A DNA stretch of 64,000 nt, from assembly GCA_964499485.1 (NCBI GenBank), contig CAZCLF010000002.1, positions 124,001-188,000 of the forward strand, written 5' to 3'. Both the position numbers and the translations under genes were made by a program. Source of the DNA: Ga0074130 sp964499485. GTDB taxonomy: Bacteria > Pseudomonadota > Gammaproteobacteria > Burkholderiales > Rhodocyclaceae. This document shows positions 25,936 to 37,500 of the stretch, one piece after another; within the stretch, counting starts at the first letter, position 1; each line of letters opens with the position of its first letter. The notes under the pieces are model-generated. The model saw only the letters and a list, made by a program, of their open reading frames with translations, made no database searches and was not told the DNA's origin.

Positions 25936-28900
25936 CTAGGGGAAGTATTTTTCCAGCCATTGTGCCACTGGCAAGGGTTTGTCATACAGATAGCCTTGAT
26001 GAATCACCTTACCGTGTGTATTCAGAAAGTCTGCTTGCGCCTGAGTCTCGACGCCCTCAGCCACTACCCGCAGATGTAATGTCCGCGCCACCCCTAGAAT
26101 AGCCTCGACCAATGCTGCATCGTTCATGTCATGTGGAGCGTCAGTAATGAAGCTTCGATCTATCTTGAGCTCATGGATGGGTAGGCGCTTAAGATAGGAA
26201 AGACTGGAATAGCCAGTCCCAAAATCGTCCAGAGAAAATTGAATTCCCAGCATGCCAAGCGTCAGCATTTTTTCGGTCACCACGCCGATGTTCTTGATCA
26301 CTACGCTCTCAGTGACCTCGAACACCAACAGTGAGGGATTGATACCGCTTAGGGTGATCTGGCGGCGAACCTCATCAACAAAATCTTCACGCTCAAAGTG
26401 ATGCGCACTGATATTGAGTGACACCTTCAGGCCTCGCCCCTCGGCCTCCAACCGTACTAACAATTGGCAGATTTCACGAAACATCCAGCGCTCAAGCACC
26501 GAAATGAAGCCAGCCTCCTCAGCCAGGGCAATGAACATACCCGGCGGTACCAATCCACGTTGCGGATGCTGCCAGCGAATCAAGGCTTCGGCACTGACCT
26601 GCTTGCCTTCAGCATTCACCTGCGGTTGCATGAATAATCGCAACTCCCCACGTTCTGCGGCCAATCGCAACTCTTGCTCCAAGCGATAGCGCTCACGGAT
26701 TTCCTGCCCCATCTCTGATGCAAAGAAAACAGCTTTACCGCCGCCCTGATTCTTGGCTTGGCTGGCAGCCCAATCTGCAGCCTGGAGACTATCGGGGGTA
26801 AGTTGTTCACTTGGACCCGGTAGAAGGACAATGCCTGCACTGATTTCAATCTGCCCACCCTTTGCATCTGAGCGAACATTGGCCAATATGCCATTTCTGG
26901 CCTGCTCGAAAATATCCAGCGCCAAACGCCCAGCCTCTTCATGAGTAGAGAGTTGCCGATGGACGAGCACAGCAAATTCATCGGCGCCCACGCGTGCCAC
27001 TAGATGTTCACCGCCAAAGCGCTGTTTTAGGGTCTGGGCTACCGCTTTCAGGACTGTATCTCCACGATCCAGTCCTTCGCTCTGATTGATTTCCTTGAAA
27101 CGATCGAGATCAAACAGGATCATCACAGAATATCGCTTGGCTGCACGCAACTCACCAAGGAAACGGTCCATGCGCAAAACAAATGCACTGCGATTGGCGA
27201 GCCCTGTCAGAACATCCTCCATCGCCATGCGTTCTGCCAAGTTTTGTGCGCGCCGAATCTCGCTGAGATCGGAAAAGACCGCCACGTAATACTGAACTTG
27301 GTCCTGTTCATCCTTGACCACACTCATGGTCAGCCATTCTGGATACACCTCGCCACTCTTTCGGCGATTCCAGATATCGCCAGCCCAGGTACCTGTCGTT
27401 GCAAGGGCAACCCACATGCTGCGATAGAAGCTCTCATCATGGCGACCCGAGCTCAGAAGCGAAGGTTTTTTCCCAAGCACCTCCGCCTCCGTGAAACCAG
27501 TCACCCGACAGAAAGCAGCATTCACTGCGATGATATTCTGCTGAGCATCAGTGATTAACACGCCCTCACCCGCCGCATCAAACACCCGCGAAGTCAAACG
27601 TAAACGTTCTTCAATACGCTTACTGTCGGTAATATCGTGAATATAACCATGCCATAGGATGCTGCCATCTTCCATCTTACTTGGCTGAGAAAGCCCGGAT
27701 AACCACCGCACTTGCCCATCGGGTCGACAGACTCGAAACTGAGAGCGCCACGTCGAAAAAGTCTGTACCGAATGTTCAATTGCGAGATCAACAGCGGCGC
27801 GATCTTCAACCACGATTCGTTGAAATATCGGGCTGGCATCCTCCACAAGCTCCTCAGCAGTCAGACCAAACATCTCCTCTACAGCGTGCGTCGCAAACGG
27901 CACTGATACACGCCCATCCGGATGCCGCTTAAATTGATAGAGCAATCCAGGCACTTGGTCTGTGAGATTTTTGAGCAGGCTATGGCTTTGCTGCAGCTTT
28001 GCTTGTGCTTTCAAATTGTCCGTGAGATCCAGGGTCGTTGTGATTACCCTATCCCACGTTGCTTCATGGCCAGGCGCCACAAAGCGGCAGATGTCTACAT
28101 AGCGTATATTCCCTTGCAACGTATGCATCACACTGAGAATACGCGTACGTGGAGTCCCATTCCACATTTCAACTAATTGCTTGGAAAAGTTTTCAACCGA
28201 GCTTTGGCTGAAAACACGATCTGGCGAAAAACTGTCAACATCAAATGACGTCGCGCCGACCTGATCTAAGGCCTCATCATTGATATCTGTTATTCGAATC
28301 AAGCGTGCAAGTCGCCATGGTTCATTCGGGTTCTGCTCAAAATAAGCACCTAAATCCGTGTGACCTTGGCCCACAATTTTTTCAAGGTTCTCACGTACGC
28401 TTGAGAAATCCTCCTGCCAAATCGGGATAGGCACATTGCGATACAAGGCTTCAAGTTGGCTTAATGTATTTTCTTGAAACCGCTGCGCCTGATCCTGCTG
28501 CAAACGCCCGACGATCAACACACCTACCAGCGTACTCGCCACCGGAAAAACCAAAAGGACTGGCGTAATAATGATGGGAATAATGTAGTACGCGCGCCCT
28601 TCGGGAAGGGTGAACTGCAAGAGCAACATGATGATCGAGCAGATAAGCCCGAAAAAAAGCAACTCATGCCAGCGAAGTCGAGCAAGACGATGCTTCCATG
28701 CCCGCTGAACCAAGAAGCCAAAAAAACCACAGGCCACGATGACCATACTGCCAGTCAGCATGCCAAGGCCGCCAAGGTTGAGGCGATAGGCAACCATCAT
28801 GACGGCAGCTATCAGTAATTCGAGTGGGCTAAAGAAAAGTCCGACCAGCCCAATGAAAACTGAACGGGTGTCGTACACAATTCCATCACCCATATCCAGC

Positions 28901-29067
28901 GGGGTCATCATCAACCCAACGCCACACAGCCCCAGCAATAACCCTGTCAGGACATGAGATCCACGCACACGATGCCAACGCAGCCTGGCTAAATCAAATA
29001 GATAGACGCACGCCAAGAGTAATGCTGCGTTATGGATGATGTCTTCGAGAATTTTACTGATCAGCAT
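25936..29067 (-). CDS. Membrane PAS-GGDEF-EAL protein, probable c-di-GMP phosphodiesterase
   Basis: This 1043-residue protein has an N-terminal LytS-type 5TM receptor region (about 1-190), PAS-like modules (about 205-350, 365-480, 490-605), a GGDEF domain and an EAL domain. The GGDEF active-site motif is degenerate (GADEF, 694-698). The EAL motif is intact (EALIRW at 827-832), as is DDFGTGYSSLSYLKRLP with the following K-I-D-R. I therefore expect c-di-GMP hydrolysis with the GGDEF part possibly sensing GTP. It follows recD by 67 bp and precedes DUF599 by 3 bp. Confidence 0.92.
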   Translation of the reverse strand: MLISKILEDIIHNAALLLACVYLFDLARLRWHRVRGSHVLTGLLLGLCGVGLMMTPLDMGDGIVYDTRSVFIGLVGLFFSPLELLIAAVMMVAYRLNLGGLGMLTGSMVIVACGFFGFLVQRAWKHRLARLRWHELLFFGLICSIIMLLLQFTLPEGRAYYIIPIIITPVLLVFPVASTLVGVLIVGRLQQDQAQRFQENTLSQLEALYRNVPIPIWQEDFSSVRENLEKIVGQGHTDLGAYFEQNPNEPWRLARLIRITDINDEALDQVGATSFDVDSFSPDRVFSQSSVENFSKQLVEMWNGTPRTRILSVMHTLQGNIRYVDICRFVAPGHEATWDRVITTTLDLTDNLKAQAKLQQSHSLLKNLTDQVPGLLYQFKRHPDGRVSVPFATHAVEEMFGLTAEELVEDASPIFQRIVVEDRAAVDLAIEHSVQTFSTWRSQFRVCRPDGQVRWLSGLSQPSKMEDGSILWHGYIHDITDSKRIEERLRLTSRVFDAAGEGVLITDAQQNIIAVNAAFCRVTGFTEAEVLGKKPSLLSSGRHDESFYRSMWVALATTGTWAGDIWNRRKSGEVYPEWLTMSVVKDEQDQVQYYVAVFSDLSEIRRAQNLAERMAMEDVLTGLANRSAFVLRMDRFLGELRAAKRYSVMILFDLDRFKEINQSEGLDRGDTVLKAVAQTLKQRFGGEHLVARVGADEFAVLVHRQLSTHEEAGRLALDIFEQARNGILANVRSDAKGGQIEISAGIVLLPGPSEQLTPDSLQAADWAASQAKNQGGGKAVFFASEMGQEIRERYRLEQELRLAAERGELRLFMQPQVNAEGKQVSAEALIRWQHPQRGLVPPGMFIALAEEAGFISVLERWMFREICQLLVRLEAEGRGLKVSLNISAHHFEREDFVDEVRRQITLSGINPSLLVFEVTESVVIKNIGVVTEKMLTLGMLGIQFSLDDFGTGYSSLSYLKRLPIHELKIDRSFITDAPHDMNDAALVEAILGVARTLHLRVVAEGVETQAQADFLNTHGKVIHQGYLYDKPLPVAQWLEKYFP

Positions 29068-29134
29068 GCTGCAACCACCTTAAATCGGTTGTTGGATGTT
29101 AATCCAGCTTAATGTCACCACTCCATGAGGCAAA

Positions 29135-30946
29135 TCAAGCTTTGTTCGAATGATGTAGCCGTCTATCAAGCAGGCGGCAGGATAAACCTGAGTAACGAAC
29201 AATACGCCTCAAACAGGCCAAGCGAAAACTGCTTTCGGTCGCCCAAATCAAGACAGATTTGCGGGCACGCGTCACCGCGGTGTAAACCAACTCACGTGTT
29301 ACCAGCTCAGAAGGCTCATCCGGCAGCACCAGTGCTACCCGATCAAACTCTGACCCCTGACTTTTATGTACGGTCATTGCCCAAGCGGTTTCATGACCCG
29401 GTAATCGCGCCGGCGCAAGGAGTCGAACGCCGCCCTGAGCTGCCTCGGCGGGAAAGGCAATGCGTAATTCGCCACTGACTGGATCGCTCACGCAAATACC
29501 GATATCACCGTTGAACAGGCGCAAGGCATAGTCGTTTGCCGTGATCATGACTGGCTTCCCGACGTACCAGTGGCTACGCGCAGGAATTGCTGCCAGGGCA
29601 ACCAACTGCTTTTCAATCTCGGCATTCAGACTTGCCACACCCAGTGGCCCCTGGCGCATAGGCGTGAGGAGACGGAAATCTGAAAATAGATCAAACACTG
29701 CCGGTAGTGCGTGCGTATTCAACTGTGCAATGAAGGCGGCATAGGCCGTTGCTGCCTCTGTCACCACGCCACTTCGGCTGGCAGAGGCTGACCACTGCAC
29801 ATCGATAGGCGGAGAAGTAAGTAAAAGCAGGGCCTCATCCGCTTGGCCATCGCGCAGCAAGGCCGCCAAACGTGCGATACCACTCTCTGCATCAAAACGG
29901 AAACTCACATTCAAAGTGGATGCACCTGCAGCGCAAAGATCCGCAAACACGGCGCCAGCGTCCACCGAGGCCAGCTGGTCGCGATCCCCTAGTAGGATCA
30001 GGCGTGCATTTGGTGGAATCGCAGCGAGCAATCGCGCCATTTGCGCCAGATCAATCATCGAGGCCTCATCAACCACAAGCACATCGCAGGCGAGTGGATT
30101 ACCTGCATGATGTCGCCAGACTGTACCTCCCCCCTGTGGCTGGGCACCTAACAAGCGGTGCAGTGTTTGCGCTGTCTCTGGCATCGCCGCCTTGATACTC
30201 TCGCTCAGGGGTAGCCGCGCCTTAGCACCACGGATCGCATCCTGCATACGTGCGGCGGCTTTGCCAGTCGGCGCTGCAAGCAGAATCCGCAGTGGCTGTG
30301 GCTGCGGATCAAACAGCCCTGCCTGCTTGGCTAAGGCTGACTGCGCCTGGCCGATCAAGAGGGCGAGAATGCTCGCCAGTGTGGTCGTCTTGCCTGTGCC
30401 CGGACCACCCGAGATCAGCACACGCGTATGCATCAAGGCTGCGCGCGCTGCGGCACGCTGGTCGCGCATGGGGTCATCACTGGTGCGTGGGAAGAGCGCT
30501 TCCAGTTGCGTTTCGAGCGCTGGATTGAGCGGAATTTCCGCATGGCCCTGCCACGCACTGGCAACGGCACATTCGTAATCAAAATAACGACGCATGTAGA
30601 GCCGCTTGCCATCCAGCACCAGTGGCGTGTAGGCCAGCGCATCACCACATGCTGGGTGGGCATGCAAGGCAGCTTGCCATTCAGCCAAAGGTGGCGCACT
30701 TATGCTGCCATCCAGTACGGGCTGTTCAGCCAATGCAGTCAAATCCAGACAGACATGACCACTACTGGTGAGTTGACTTAGTAATGCTGCAGCCAGCGTT
30801 ACCGGTGGATTGTCATTGTATTGATCACCATCAGCGCCCTGCGCGGCAATGAAGCGCGCAAAGTGAACGTCTAGATCACCCAGCACGCCTTGGCGGCGCG
30901 CGGTCTCCAATCGCTTCAGCATGCTACGTGATGCGTCCTGACTCAT
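29135..30946 (-). CDS. recD: RecBCD enzyme subunit RecD (5'-3' helicase)
   Basis: A 603-residue RecD (E. coli 608) with a superfamily-1B helicase fold: Walker A SGGPGTGKTTT near residues 172-182, Walker B VVDEASMIDL, and the C-terminal motif TVHKSQGSEFD with VYTAVTRARK. With RecB and RecC it unwinds and degrades DNA ends and sets up Chi-regulated RecA loading. Its ATG overlaps the recB stop by 4 bp (ATGA). The gene order recC-recB-recD in one operon lacks the ptr protease gene found in E. coli. Confidence 0.96.
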   Translation of the reverse strand: MSQDASRSMLKRLETARRQGVLGDLDVHFARFIAAQGADGDQYNDNPPVTLAAALLSQLTSSGHVCLDLTALAEQPVLDGSISAPPLAEWQAALHAHPACGDALAYTPLVLDGKRLYMRRYFDYECAVASAWQGHAEIPLNPALETQLEALFPRTSDDPMRDQRAAARAALMHTRVLISGGPGTGKTTTLASILALLIGQAQSALAKQAGLFDPQPQPLRILLAAPTGKAAARMQDAIRGAKARLPLSESIKAAMPETAQTLHRLLGAQPQGGGTVWRHHAGNPLACDVLVVDEASMIDLAQMARLLAAIPPNARLILLGDRDQLASVDAGAVFADLCAAGASTLNVSFRFDAESGIARLAALLRDGQADEALLLLTSPPIDVQWSASASRSGVVTEAATAYAAFIAQLNTHALPAVFDLFSDFRLLTPMRQGPLGVASLNAEIEKQLVALAAIPARSHWYVGKPVMITANDYALRLFNGDIGICVSDPVSGELRIAFPAEAAQGGVRLLAPARLPGHETAWAMTVHKSQGSEFDRVALVLPDEPSELVTRELVYTAVTRARKSVLIWATESSFRLACLRRIVRYSGLSCRLLDRRLHHSNKA

Positions 30947-33900
30947 TGCAGCACCCGCTTTTTAGTTTGCAGGCACGCCGCAACACGTTCCACCATCTCG
31001 CGCGATGGACGCCACGCAAAGACGCCACTACCTGCCACGTCGGGCTGCATGCCACGCAGGAATAGATACAGGCTGCCACCGCAATGACGGTCGTAGTCAT
31101 AGCCGAGCAGCCGTTGTTGCAAGGCCAAGTGCAGGGCAACGGCATAGAGCAGCGCCTGCAGGTCATACATCGAGTCCGCCATTGCTGCCGCCAGATGCGA
31201 CGCAGTGTAATTATTCAAGTAAGGGCCAAGATAATTGGACTTGTAGTCGAGCACGTAATAACGATCATCGTGCGCAAACACTAGATCGATAAAGCCCTTG
31301 AGAAAGCCTGCCAGATGCGCAGCATTCAGGCTGCGGATGCGTTGATCGAGCTTCCCGTCAACCCCCGCGCCCTTGCCCACCGCAGCAGCCAGCGCAGCCA
31401 TGTCAGGCGCGGCCACAGGCAGCATGAATTCCATTTCACGAATTTGCTGTACCCGCGGAATCTCGCGCAGCGGCGGTAATAACTCGCCCATAGGGGTGCA
31501 CAACGCATCGTTAAGCAAACGCATGGCGACCGGCTGCAGTTCAGCGGCGAAACCAAACTGCTCAAGACTGTCGGCCACGATCTCTGCCTCTGGCACTAGG
31601 AAATCGGTGCGTTCGAACATGTCATGAAGACAGGTACCGGCATTCGCGCCACAGGGGAAGGCGCTAACCGGCGTGGAGGCAGCAGTAGCTGCCTCCTGCG
31701 GCGCCTGCTCGTCTGGCAGGGGGACTGGCGCAATCGCATCGTGATCCGGCAATTCATCCGTATCCGGTACCCGCTCGCCGGGATTCACCAGCCAAGCGGT
31801 GAAGCTGTGCATACGCCAAGGCAGCAAAGCACGTGTTGGATACGGCCGTGCCTGCAAAGACTGAGTCGTCTTGCGCTCAGCCACAACCGGCTCACCCGCG
31901 GCAGGCATCGGCAACAACTGAATATGCGGACAGTCCTGCTGCCACTCGCGCAGCTGCGTGCACACCTCATCATCACTCGCCGCGCCAAAATCAAACTGCT
32001 CACTGCCATGTAGCAGCCAAGCCAGCGGTGATACATCGGCATCCGTCATGGCACCCCACACCAGCACGCAATGCTGGCGCGCACGCGTCAAGGCGACATA
32101 CGCAAGACGCAGTGCTTCAGCGCGGGCTTCATGATCAGCCTGTGCCTGATGGTTGTCGCGCTCCTGCGAACCAAAATCCAATGCCGCCCGATGATCCTGC
32201 GCCGGGTCGTGATAACGCACTGGCCCCTTGTTTTCACGCAGCCCGCCATCCCAGAGGAACGGGCAATAAGTCACGGGATACTCCAGCCCCTTAGACGTGT
32301 GGATGGTGACAATGCGTACCAAGTTCTCATCACTCTCCAAGCGTAGCAAACGACCTTCGCCGGTATTGCTTTCGCTCTTATCGTCGTTGCGCGCATCGGC
32401 CAAGTGCTTCGCCAGCGCTTCTATCCCCAGCTTGTCGTCGTGCACCAGCGTGGCGAGCAAATCGGACAGGTGCAGCAGATTGGTCATCAGGCGTTCGCCA
32501 TCGGGCAGCGCCAGCAGGCGCGGCGCGACATCTGCCTCTAGCTGCCAAGCCCGCCACATGCGAATAAAGCCATGGTCGCGGGCCAGCACATGCCAGCGGT
32601 GAAAGTCTTCCAGCCGTTGCAACCATGCATCACCATCAAGCCCAGCCAGGGCATCGCCGCGCACGCCCATCAGCCGTGTAGCCAGGGCCGAGCGCACCAG
32701 CCCTTCACGTCCAGGATGGGCAATCGCGAGCAATACGCGCTCTAGCTCCAGCGCATCTTGCGTTTCGAAAATACTGTCCTGCCCATACCGCACGCTGGCG
32801 ACACCCAAGTCCTGCAAACACTCGCGCACCAAATGGCCTTGATGGTGTGACTTCACCAGCACAGCGATGTCTTGTCCTTGCAAGGCACGCGTCGTGCCCT
32901 TGTCATCCAACGTCACACGGCCTGCTTGCGTTGCCGTCAACAGTTCAGCAATGGAGGCGGCAACTGCTTCGGCAATGCACGGGTTGGCGCGGTTCTTAGG
33001 AATCAGCCCAAGCTTGCCCGCGTTCTTGCCGGACTTACGCGGCTCAAGCTCGCGGCCGGTGCGCGGCATGAACCACAGCGCTAAGGCGGGTAGTGGCTGA
33101 CCATCCAGCAGAATCGGCGACGGTGCATTCGGCGGAGCCTGTACTGGCTCGAATTGAAGCTCCTCATCCAGAAAGGGCTGCGGGTTGCCAGCAAACACCG
33201 CATTCACAGCAGCGATCAATTCACGGGTGGAACGACGGTTGGTATCCAGCACCAGCGGCTCACCTGCCTGCATCTTGGCATCCAGATAAGCGCGCAAATC
33301 TGCACCGCGGAAACTGTAGATAGCCTGCTTCGGGTCGCCCACAAAGAACAGTGGTTGATCACCACCCGCAAACACACGGGCAAAGATTCCGTACTGCAGC
33401 GGGTCCGTATCCTGAAACTCATCAATCAATGCGGCGGCATAACGCTGACGTAAGGCCGCCGCAAGCATCTCGCCGCCCTCGACCATCAATGCCGCATGCA
33501 AGTCGAGCAGCAGATCATCAAACGAGCGCGTTGCCAATCGCTGGCGCGCCTCACGAATATTAGTTTCACACGCAACCAATGCACGTTGCAACAGGTAGGC
33601 CAACTGCGCGGCAAAAGCGGCCTCGGCTTCAGCCGCTGCATCGAGCACTTCATCAATGGCGGCGAAAGCAATGTGCTCAGGCGGAGTATTCCCCTTCTTT
33701 GTCTTCTCGATCAGTGTGCGTGCGCCCAGCTTGGCGGCCAAGGCGGGTGCGGGCAAGCTTGCGCCCGCGGCCAGCCAACTATCTAGGGCATCGAGCGCGA
33801 GCTGAATCTGCGCTGGCTTGTGGCTGGTCTGGTTCAAACCGGGATGCGCGCGTAATAGTTCACTCGCCGCTGCACCTTCGCGCTGCCACAGCCTCTGCAA

Positions 33901-34554
33901 GCGTGCAGCAGTTGCCTGATAGCGGGTAGCGGCAGCCATGTCCGGCTCCGCGGGCAGTACATGCTGCAGATAAGGCTTACCAAAGTGCGGGGAGAGCACT
34001 TGCAACAGCGCATCGGGGCCGGGCACATGACCCAGTAACCAGCCTAGCCACAATGGATCATCATGCCCCACCACTTCGCGTCGCCAGAAATCATCCATCG
34101 CTTCGTGTAGCACGCGTCGATCATCGCTCGCCAATTCGCTCTCAAAGGGCAAGCCAGACTCAAAAGCACGTTCGGCCAAGGCACGCTGGCAAAAACCGTG
34201 GATGGTATGAATCGCGGCGAGATCAAAGCTTTCAAGTGCGAGCGTCAGCAGCACATGCGCACGCGCCTTATCCACGCGGCTGAAAATATCAGCCAGCACT
34301 GCATCGTAGCCGGCATTACCCACCACACAGGCTTGCTGTGCCTCCAGCAGACGCTGACGAACACGCGCACGAAGCTCGGCTGTCGCGGCATTGGTATAGG
34401 TGACGACCAGAATCTTCTCGACCGGTAATGCACGCTCCAGCAACAGTCGCAGATATAGCGCGGCAATCGTCCATGTCTTGCCCGTACCGGCGCTGGCTTC
34501 AATCATCTGCAAGCCGTTGAGGGTCACCTCAGGAATATGCAGGACACGGCTCAT
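30943..34554 (-). CDS. recB: RecBCD enzyme subunit RecB (helicase-nuclease)
   Basis: A 1203-residue RecB (E. coli 1180). The UvrD-type helicase begins with Walker A EASAGTGKTWTIAALYLRLL near residue 18 and includes LIDEFQDTDPLQY and VTIHTSKGLEYPVTYCPFLW. The C-terminal nuclease keeps the metal-binding GFIDLVFAHDDRYYVLDYKS. Both activities should be intact. Four-base overlaps (ATGA) with recC upstream and recD downstream suggest coupled translation of the three subunits. Confidence 0.97.
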   Translation of the reverse strand: MSRVLHIPEVTLNGLQMIEASAGTGKTWTIAALYLRLLLERALPVEKILVVTYTNAATAELRARVRQRLLEAQQACVVGNAGYDAVLADIFSRVDKARAHVLLTLALESFDLAAIHTIHGFCQRALAERAFESGLPFESELASDDRRVLHEAMDDFWRREVVGHDDPLWLGWLLGHVPGPDALLQVLSPHFGKPYLQHVLPAEPDMAAATRYQATAARLQRLWQREGAAASELLRAHPGLNQTSHKPAQIQLALDALDSWLAAGASLPAPALAAKLGARTLIEKTKKGNTPPEHIAFAAIDEVLDAAAEAEAAFAAQLAYLLQRALVACETNIREARQRLATRSFDDLLLDLHAALMVEGGEMLAAALRQRYAAALIDEFQDTDPLQYGIFARVFAGGDQPLFFVGDPKQAIYSFRGADLRAYLDAKMQAGEPLVLDTNRRSTRELIAAVNAVFAGNPQPFLDEELQFEPVQAPPNAPSPILLDGQPLPALALWFMPRTGRELEPRKSGKNAGKLGLIPKNRANPCIAEAVAASIAELLTATQAGRVTLDDKGTTRALQGQDIAVLVKSHHQGHLVRECLQDLGVASVRYGQDSIFETQDALELERVLLAIAHPGREGLVRSALATRLMGVRGDALAGLDGDAWLQRLEDFHRWHVLARDHGFIRMWRAWQLEADVAPRLLALPDGERLMTNLLHLSDLLATLVHDDKLGIEALAKHLADARNDDKSESNTGEGRLLRLESDENLVRIVTIHTSKGLEYPVTYCPFLWDGGLRENKGPVRYHDPAQDHRAALDFGSQERDNHQAQADHEARAEALRLAYVALTRARQHCVLVWGAMTDADVSPLAWLLHGSEQFDFGAASDDEVCTQLREWQQDCPHIQLLPMPAAGEPVVAERKTTQSLQARPYPTRALLPWRMHSFTAWLVNPGERVPDTDELPDHDAIAPVPLPDEQAPQEAATAASTPVSAFPCGANAGTCLHDMFERTDFLVPEAEIVADSLEQFGFAAELQPVAMRLLNDALCTPMGELLPPLREIPRVQQIREMEFMLPVAAPDMAALAAAVGKGAGVDGKLDQRIRSLNAAHLAGFLKGFIDLVFAHDDRYYVLDYKSNYLGPYLNNYTASHLAAAMADSMYDLQALLYAVALHLALQQRLLGYDYDRHCGGSLYLFLRGMQPDVAGSGVFAWRPSREMVERVAACLQTKKRVLQ

Positions 34555-37500
34555 GCCTCGTCTCCTACATCAGCGTCAGCATGCTCGAGCATCGGTCCAT
34601 AAATCTGCCCGGCGAGAATTTCAAAGCGGTGATTGAATGGGTCGCAGTCGCGCCATGCCAGATCGACATACGCATTCAGGCTTTCAGGTGCGGGGTTGTG
34701 GCCTGTGTCTTCCCAATCCTTGTGCCAGTTGCTGTCCTTGCCATCGCGCTGGGTCTTGAGCCAGAGCAGCGAGGTCGCCGGAAAGAAAGGCAGCAGCTCG
34801 CGGCAGCCTGCGGCATAAATTGCGAACAGCGATTCGATCAATGCCTCAACATTCACACCCGCCAGTGGTGGCAGCGTCAAGCTTTCCTTCGGCGTGAGCA
34901 GACGACTGGTGCAGGCTTGGCCGGCGGCATGCAGCAAAACATGATGCAGCCACAGATTGAGGCGATCAATTGCGCGCACATCGCCTACACGCCACTCAAT
35001 AAACAATGGATCGCCTGTCTCGTTCAACTGCAGGCCAGCAATACTGCCCTGCACCGCTACGCCAGCCGCGGAAAGATCTATACGACAGGGTGGAAGCAAC
35101 GTGCCGCTGTGTGCGGCAACCTGCTCTGCAAAGGGAGCAAAATCACGCCACAGCTGATCGAACCATACGATGCCCGCAGCGCCATGCGGCAAGGTGCCGC
35201 GCGCACGTGCCAGCGCCAGTGCCTGAGCGTGATCGCGCACACCTGTTTGCCAGTCATCAACGAGCTGTGTACGCAAGGCATAACGCTCTAGGCCACTCGG
35301 TACAAATGGCTCAACTGTGGCGAGTAGACCTTCGCTCTCCTCCAGCTGAATCCCCAGCCGATGACGCAGCAGATACTCCGCAGGGTTGCGAAAGAAGCGG
35401 ATGAATTGTTGCGGCGTAATGGTCAGCAGCTCTGGCGATGCCTGGCTAAGGGGCTGCGTGAGGAAAGGTTGGGCTGTCTGCCGAGCGCCCAACGCAGCCG
35501 TGCTGGCGCGGGCATAGTGAGCGGCATGGCTGTAGAGCTGCGCGTCACTGCCATCGAAGTAGCGGGGTGAAAAAGGTTGCAGGCGGTGGTGTACAGTCAG
35601 GGCTTCACTGGCAGCACGTGTTATGTCATCGGGCACATAGGCAGTCTGATCCACGGCATCGCGCAGCTCGGCGACGAGCATGGACGGTGGTAGCGGCGCG
35701 TTGTCGCGGATACCGCGACCAACATAGCTCACATGCAAATACTCGCGCGCGGACAATAGCGCCTCAAAGAAAGCATGCCGGTCTTCCGCACGCAGCTCGC
35801 GGTCGCCCAATTGCGGGTACTTAGCAATTAGATCAAATCCTGGAATCGCTTGGTTGCGAGGGAACAGCCCATCATTCATGCCAATCAGGCAGACCACCCG
35901 CGCTGGCATACCGCGATAGGCGCGCAACGCAGCGAAGGTAATGCCGCCACCCAGGAAGGCCCACCCTGGCGGCATGGCATCCAGTCGCGCATCCAGCTCG
36001 CGGCGGATGACAGACAGCGGCACCAGCTCCTCGCTGCGCGCACGCGCAGCCGACTTGGCAAGTTGCTGTAGCGTCGTACGCAGGGTTTGCAGTGCGCGTT
36101 GATCGCTAGCACTCGCAAAATCGATCTTCTTTTCGTCGAGACAGAAACGCAGACACAGTTGCGGCAGCAGTTCTGTCCATGCCGCTACGCTGCGTTCGAT
36201 CGACAGTTGCTGCATCGTGGTTTCAAGCGCATCCATGAAACCCAGCAGCTTGCCCAGCACCTGCGTGCGTACGCCCTCGATGGCATCGAATGGCAGCGTC
36301 TCCATGAACAGATTGCCGTCGCGCTGCGGCAAGGCCACACCCAGCAGCATGCGCCGGAGACCAAAGGCCCAGCTATGGGTGTCTTCTTCGGGCAGCCCTC
36401 GTTCTGCACGGGCGGCCGCGGACAAGCCCCAGCGGATACCGCTCTCGCCCACCCAAGCACGCGCGAGCGTTAGCGCTTCTTCATCAAAGCCAAAGCGGTT
36501 AGCAATGCACGGCTGCTCCAACACACTGAGCACACGCTCGGCATCAAAGCGGCTATGCACCAAGTCAAGCAAGGCATTGAAGGCGCGCAATAAGGGAGCT
36601 TCGAGCTCCAGTGGCCGATCCGCGATAGTGAACGGCAAACTGCCACGGCCTTGCCCCGGCATTGCCGATGTTGCAAACACCGCTTCAATCAACGGCGCGA
36701 GCGAGACGATATCCGGCGCCAACACCAGCACGTCGTGCGGCTGCAGGCTGGGGTCAGCAGCGAATAGCGCGAACAAGCGGTCTTGCAGCACCTCGATCTC
36801 GCGCGTGGCGCTATGGCAGACATGAAACTGAATCGAGGCATCTGCTGCATCTAGTGGCACGCGCTCGGCGGGAGCACGCTGACGCATGTCGAGTAGATCG
36901 CCCTGCAGCACATTGAGCACGCTGCCCTCACCCGGCTCGACAAAGAACTCAATATCGTTCTCACCCGCCAGCCGTTCAAAGCTGGCACGCGTGACCTGCC
37001 CCAGTGACCCAAGCAGCGGATGGCCGACTTCGAGTAGTGGCAAGGCATCCGGGGTCTGCAATGCCGCCCGCGCCAATGCTCGCTTGCTGACCAGATCACC
37101 CCAGTACTCGCGACAGGGATTGACCAGATAGAAAGCTACGTCGATGTGTTGGCCGAGGCGCTTGAAAATGTCGAGATACGGCGGCGGCATCGCACCGATG
37201 CCGAAGACCGTGATGCGCGCAGGCAAGATTGCGCGCAGTGACGCATCCTTTTCCAGCGCGCGGAAGAACAACTCCGCAGGGTGCGCCTCGGGCAGATCGC
37301 CGGCTTCTTCACCAATGCGCTGCCACAGCCAAGCTTGCCAACCTTCATGCTCGCCCAGCCCGACGTGCTTGCCGCCCAGCCAACGCCCCACCCAGTCTGG
37401 GCGGTAAGCGAGGTAGGTGTCAAAACATTCGGCCAGCCGACGTGCCAAGCCATGCCGCTTGTCCACATCGCCATCCGCCAGATAGTGATGCAGCGGCGCG

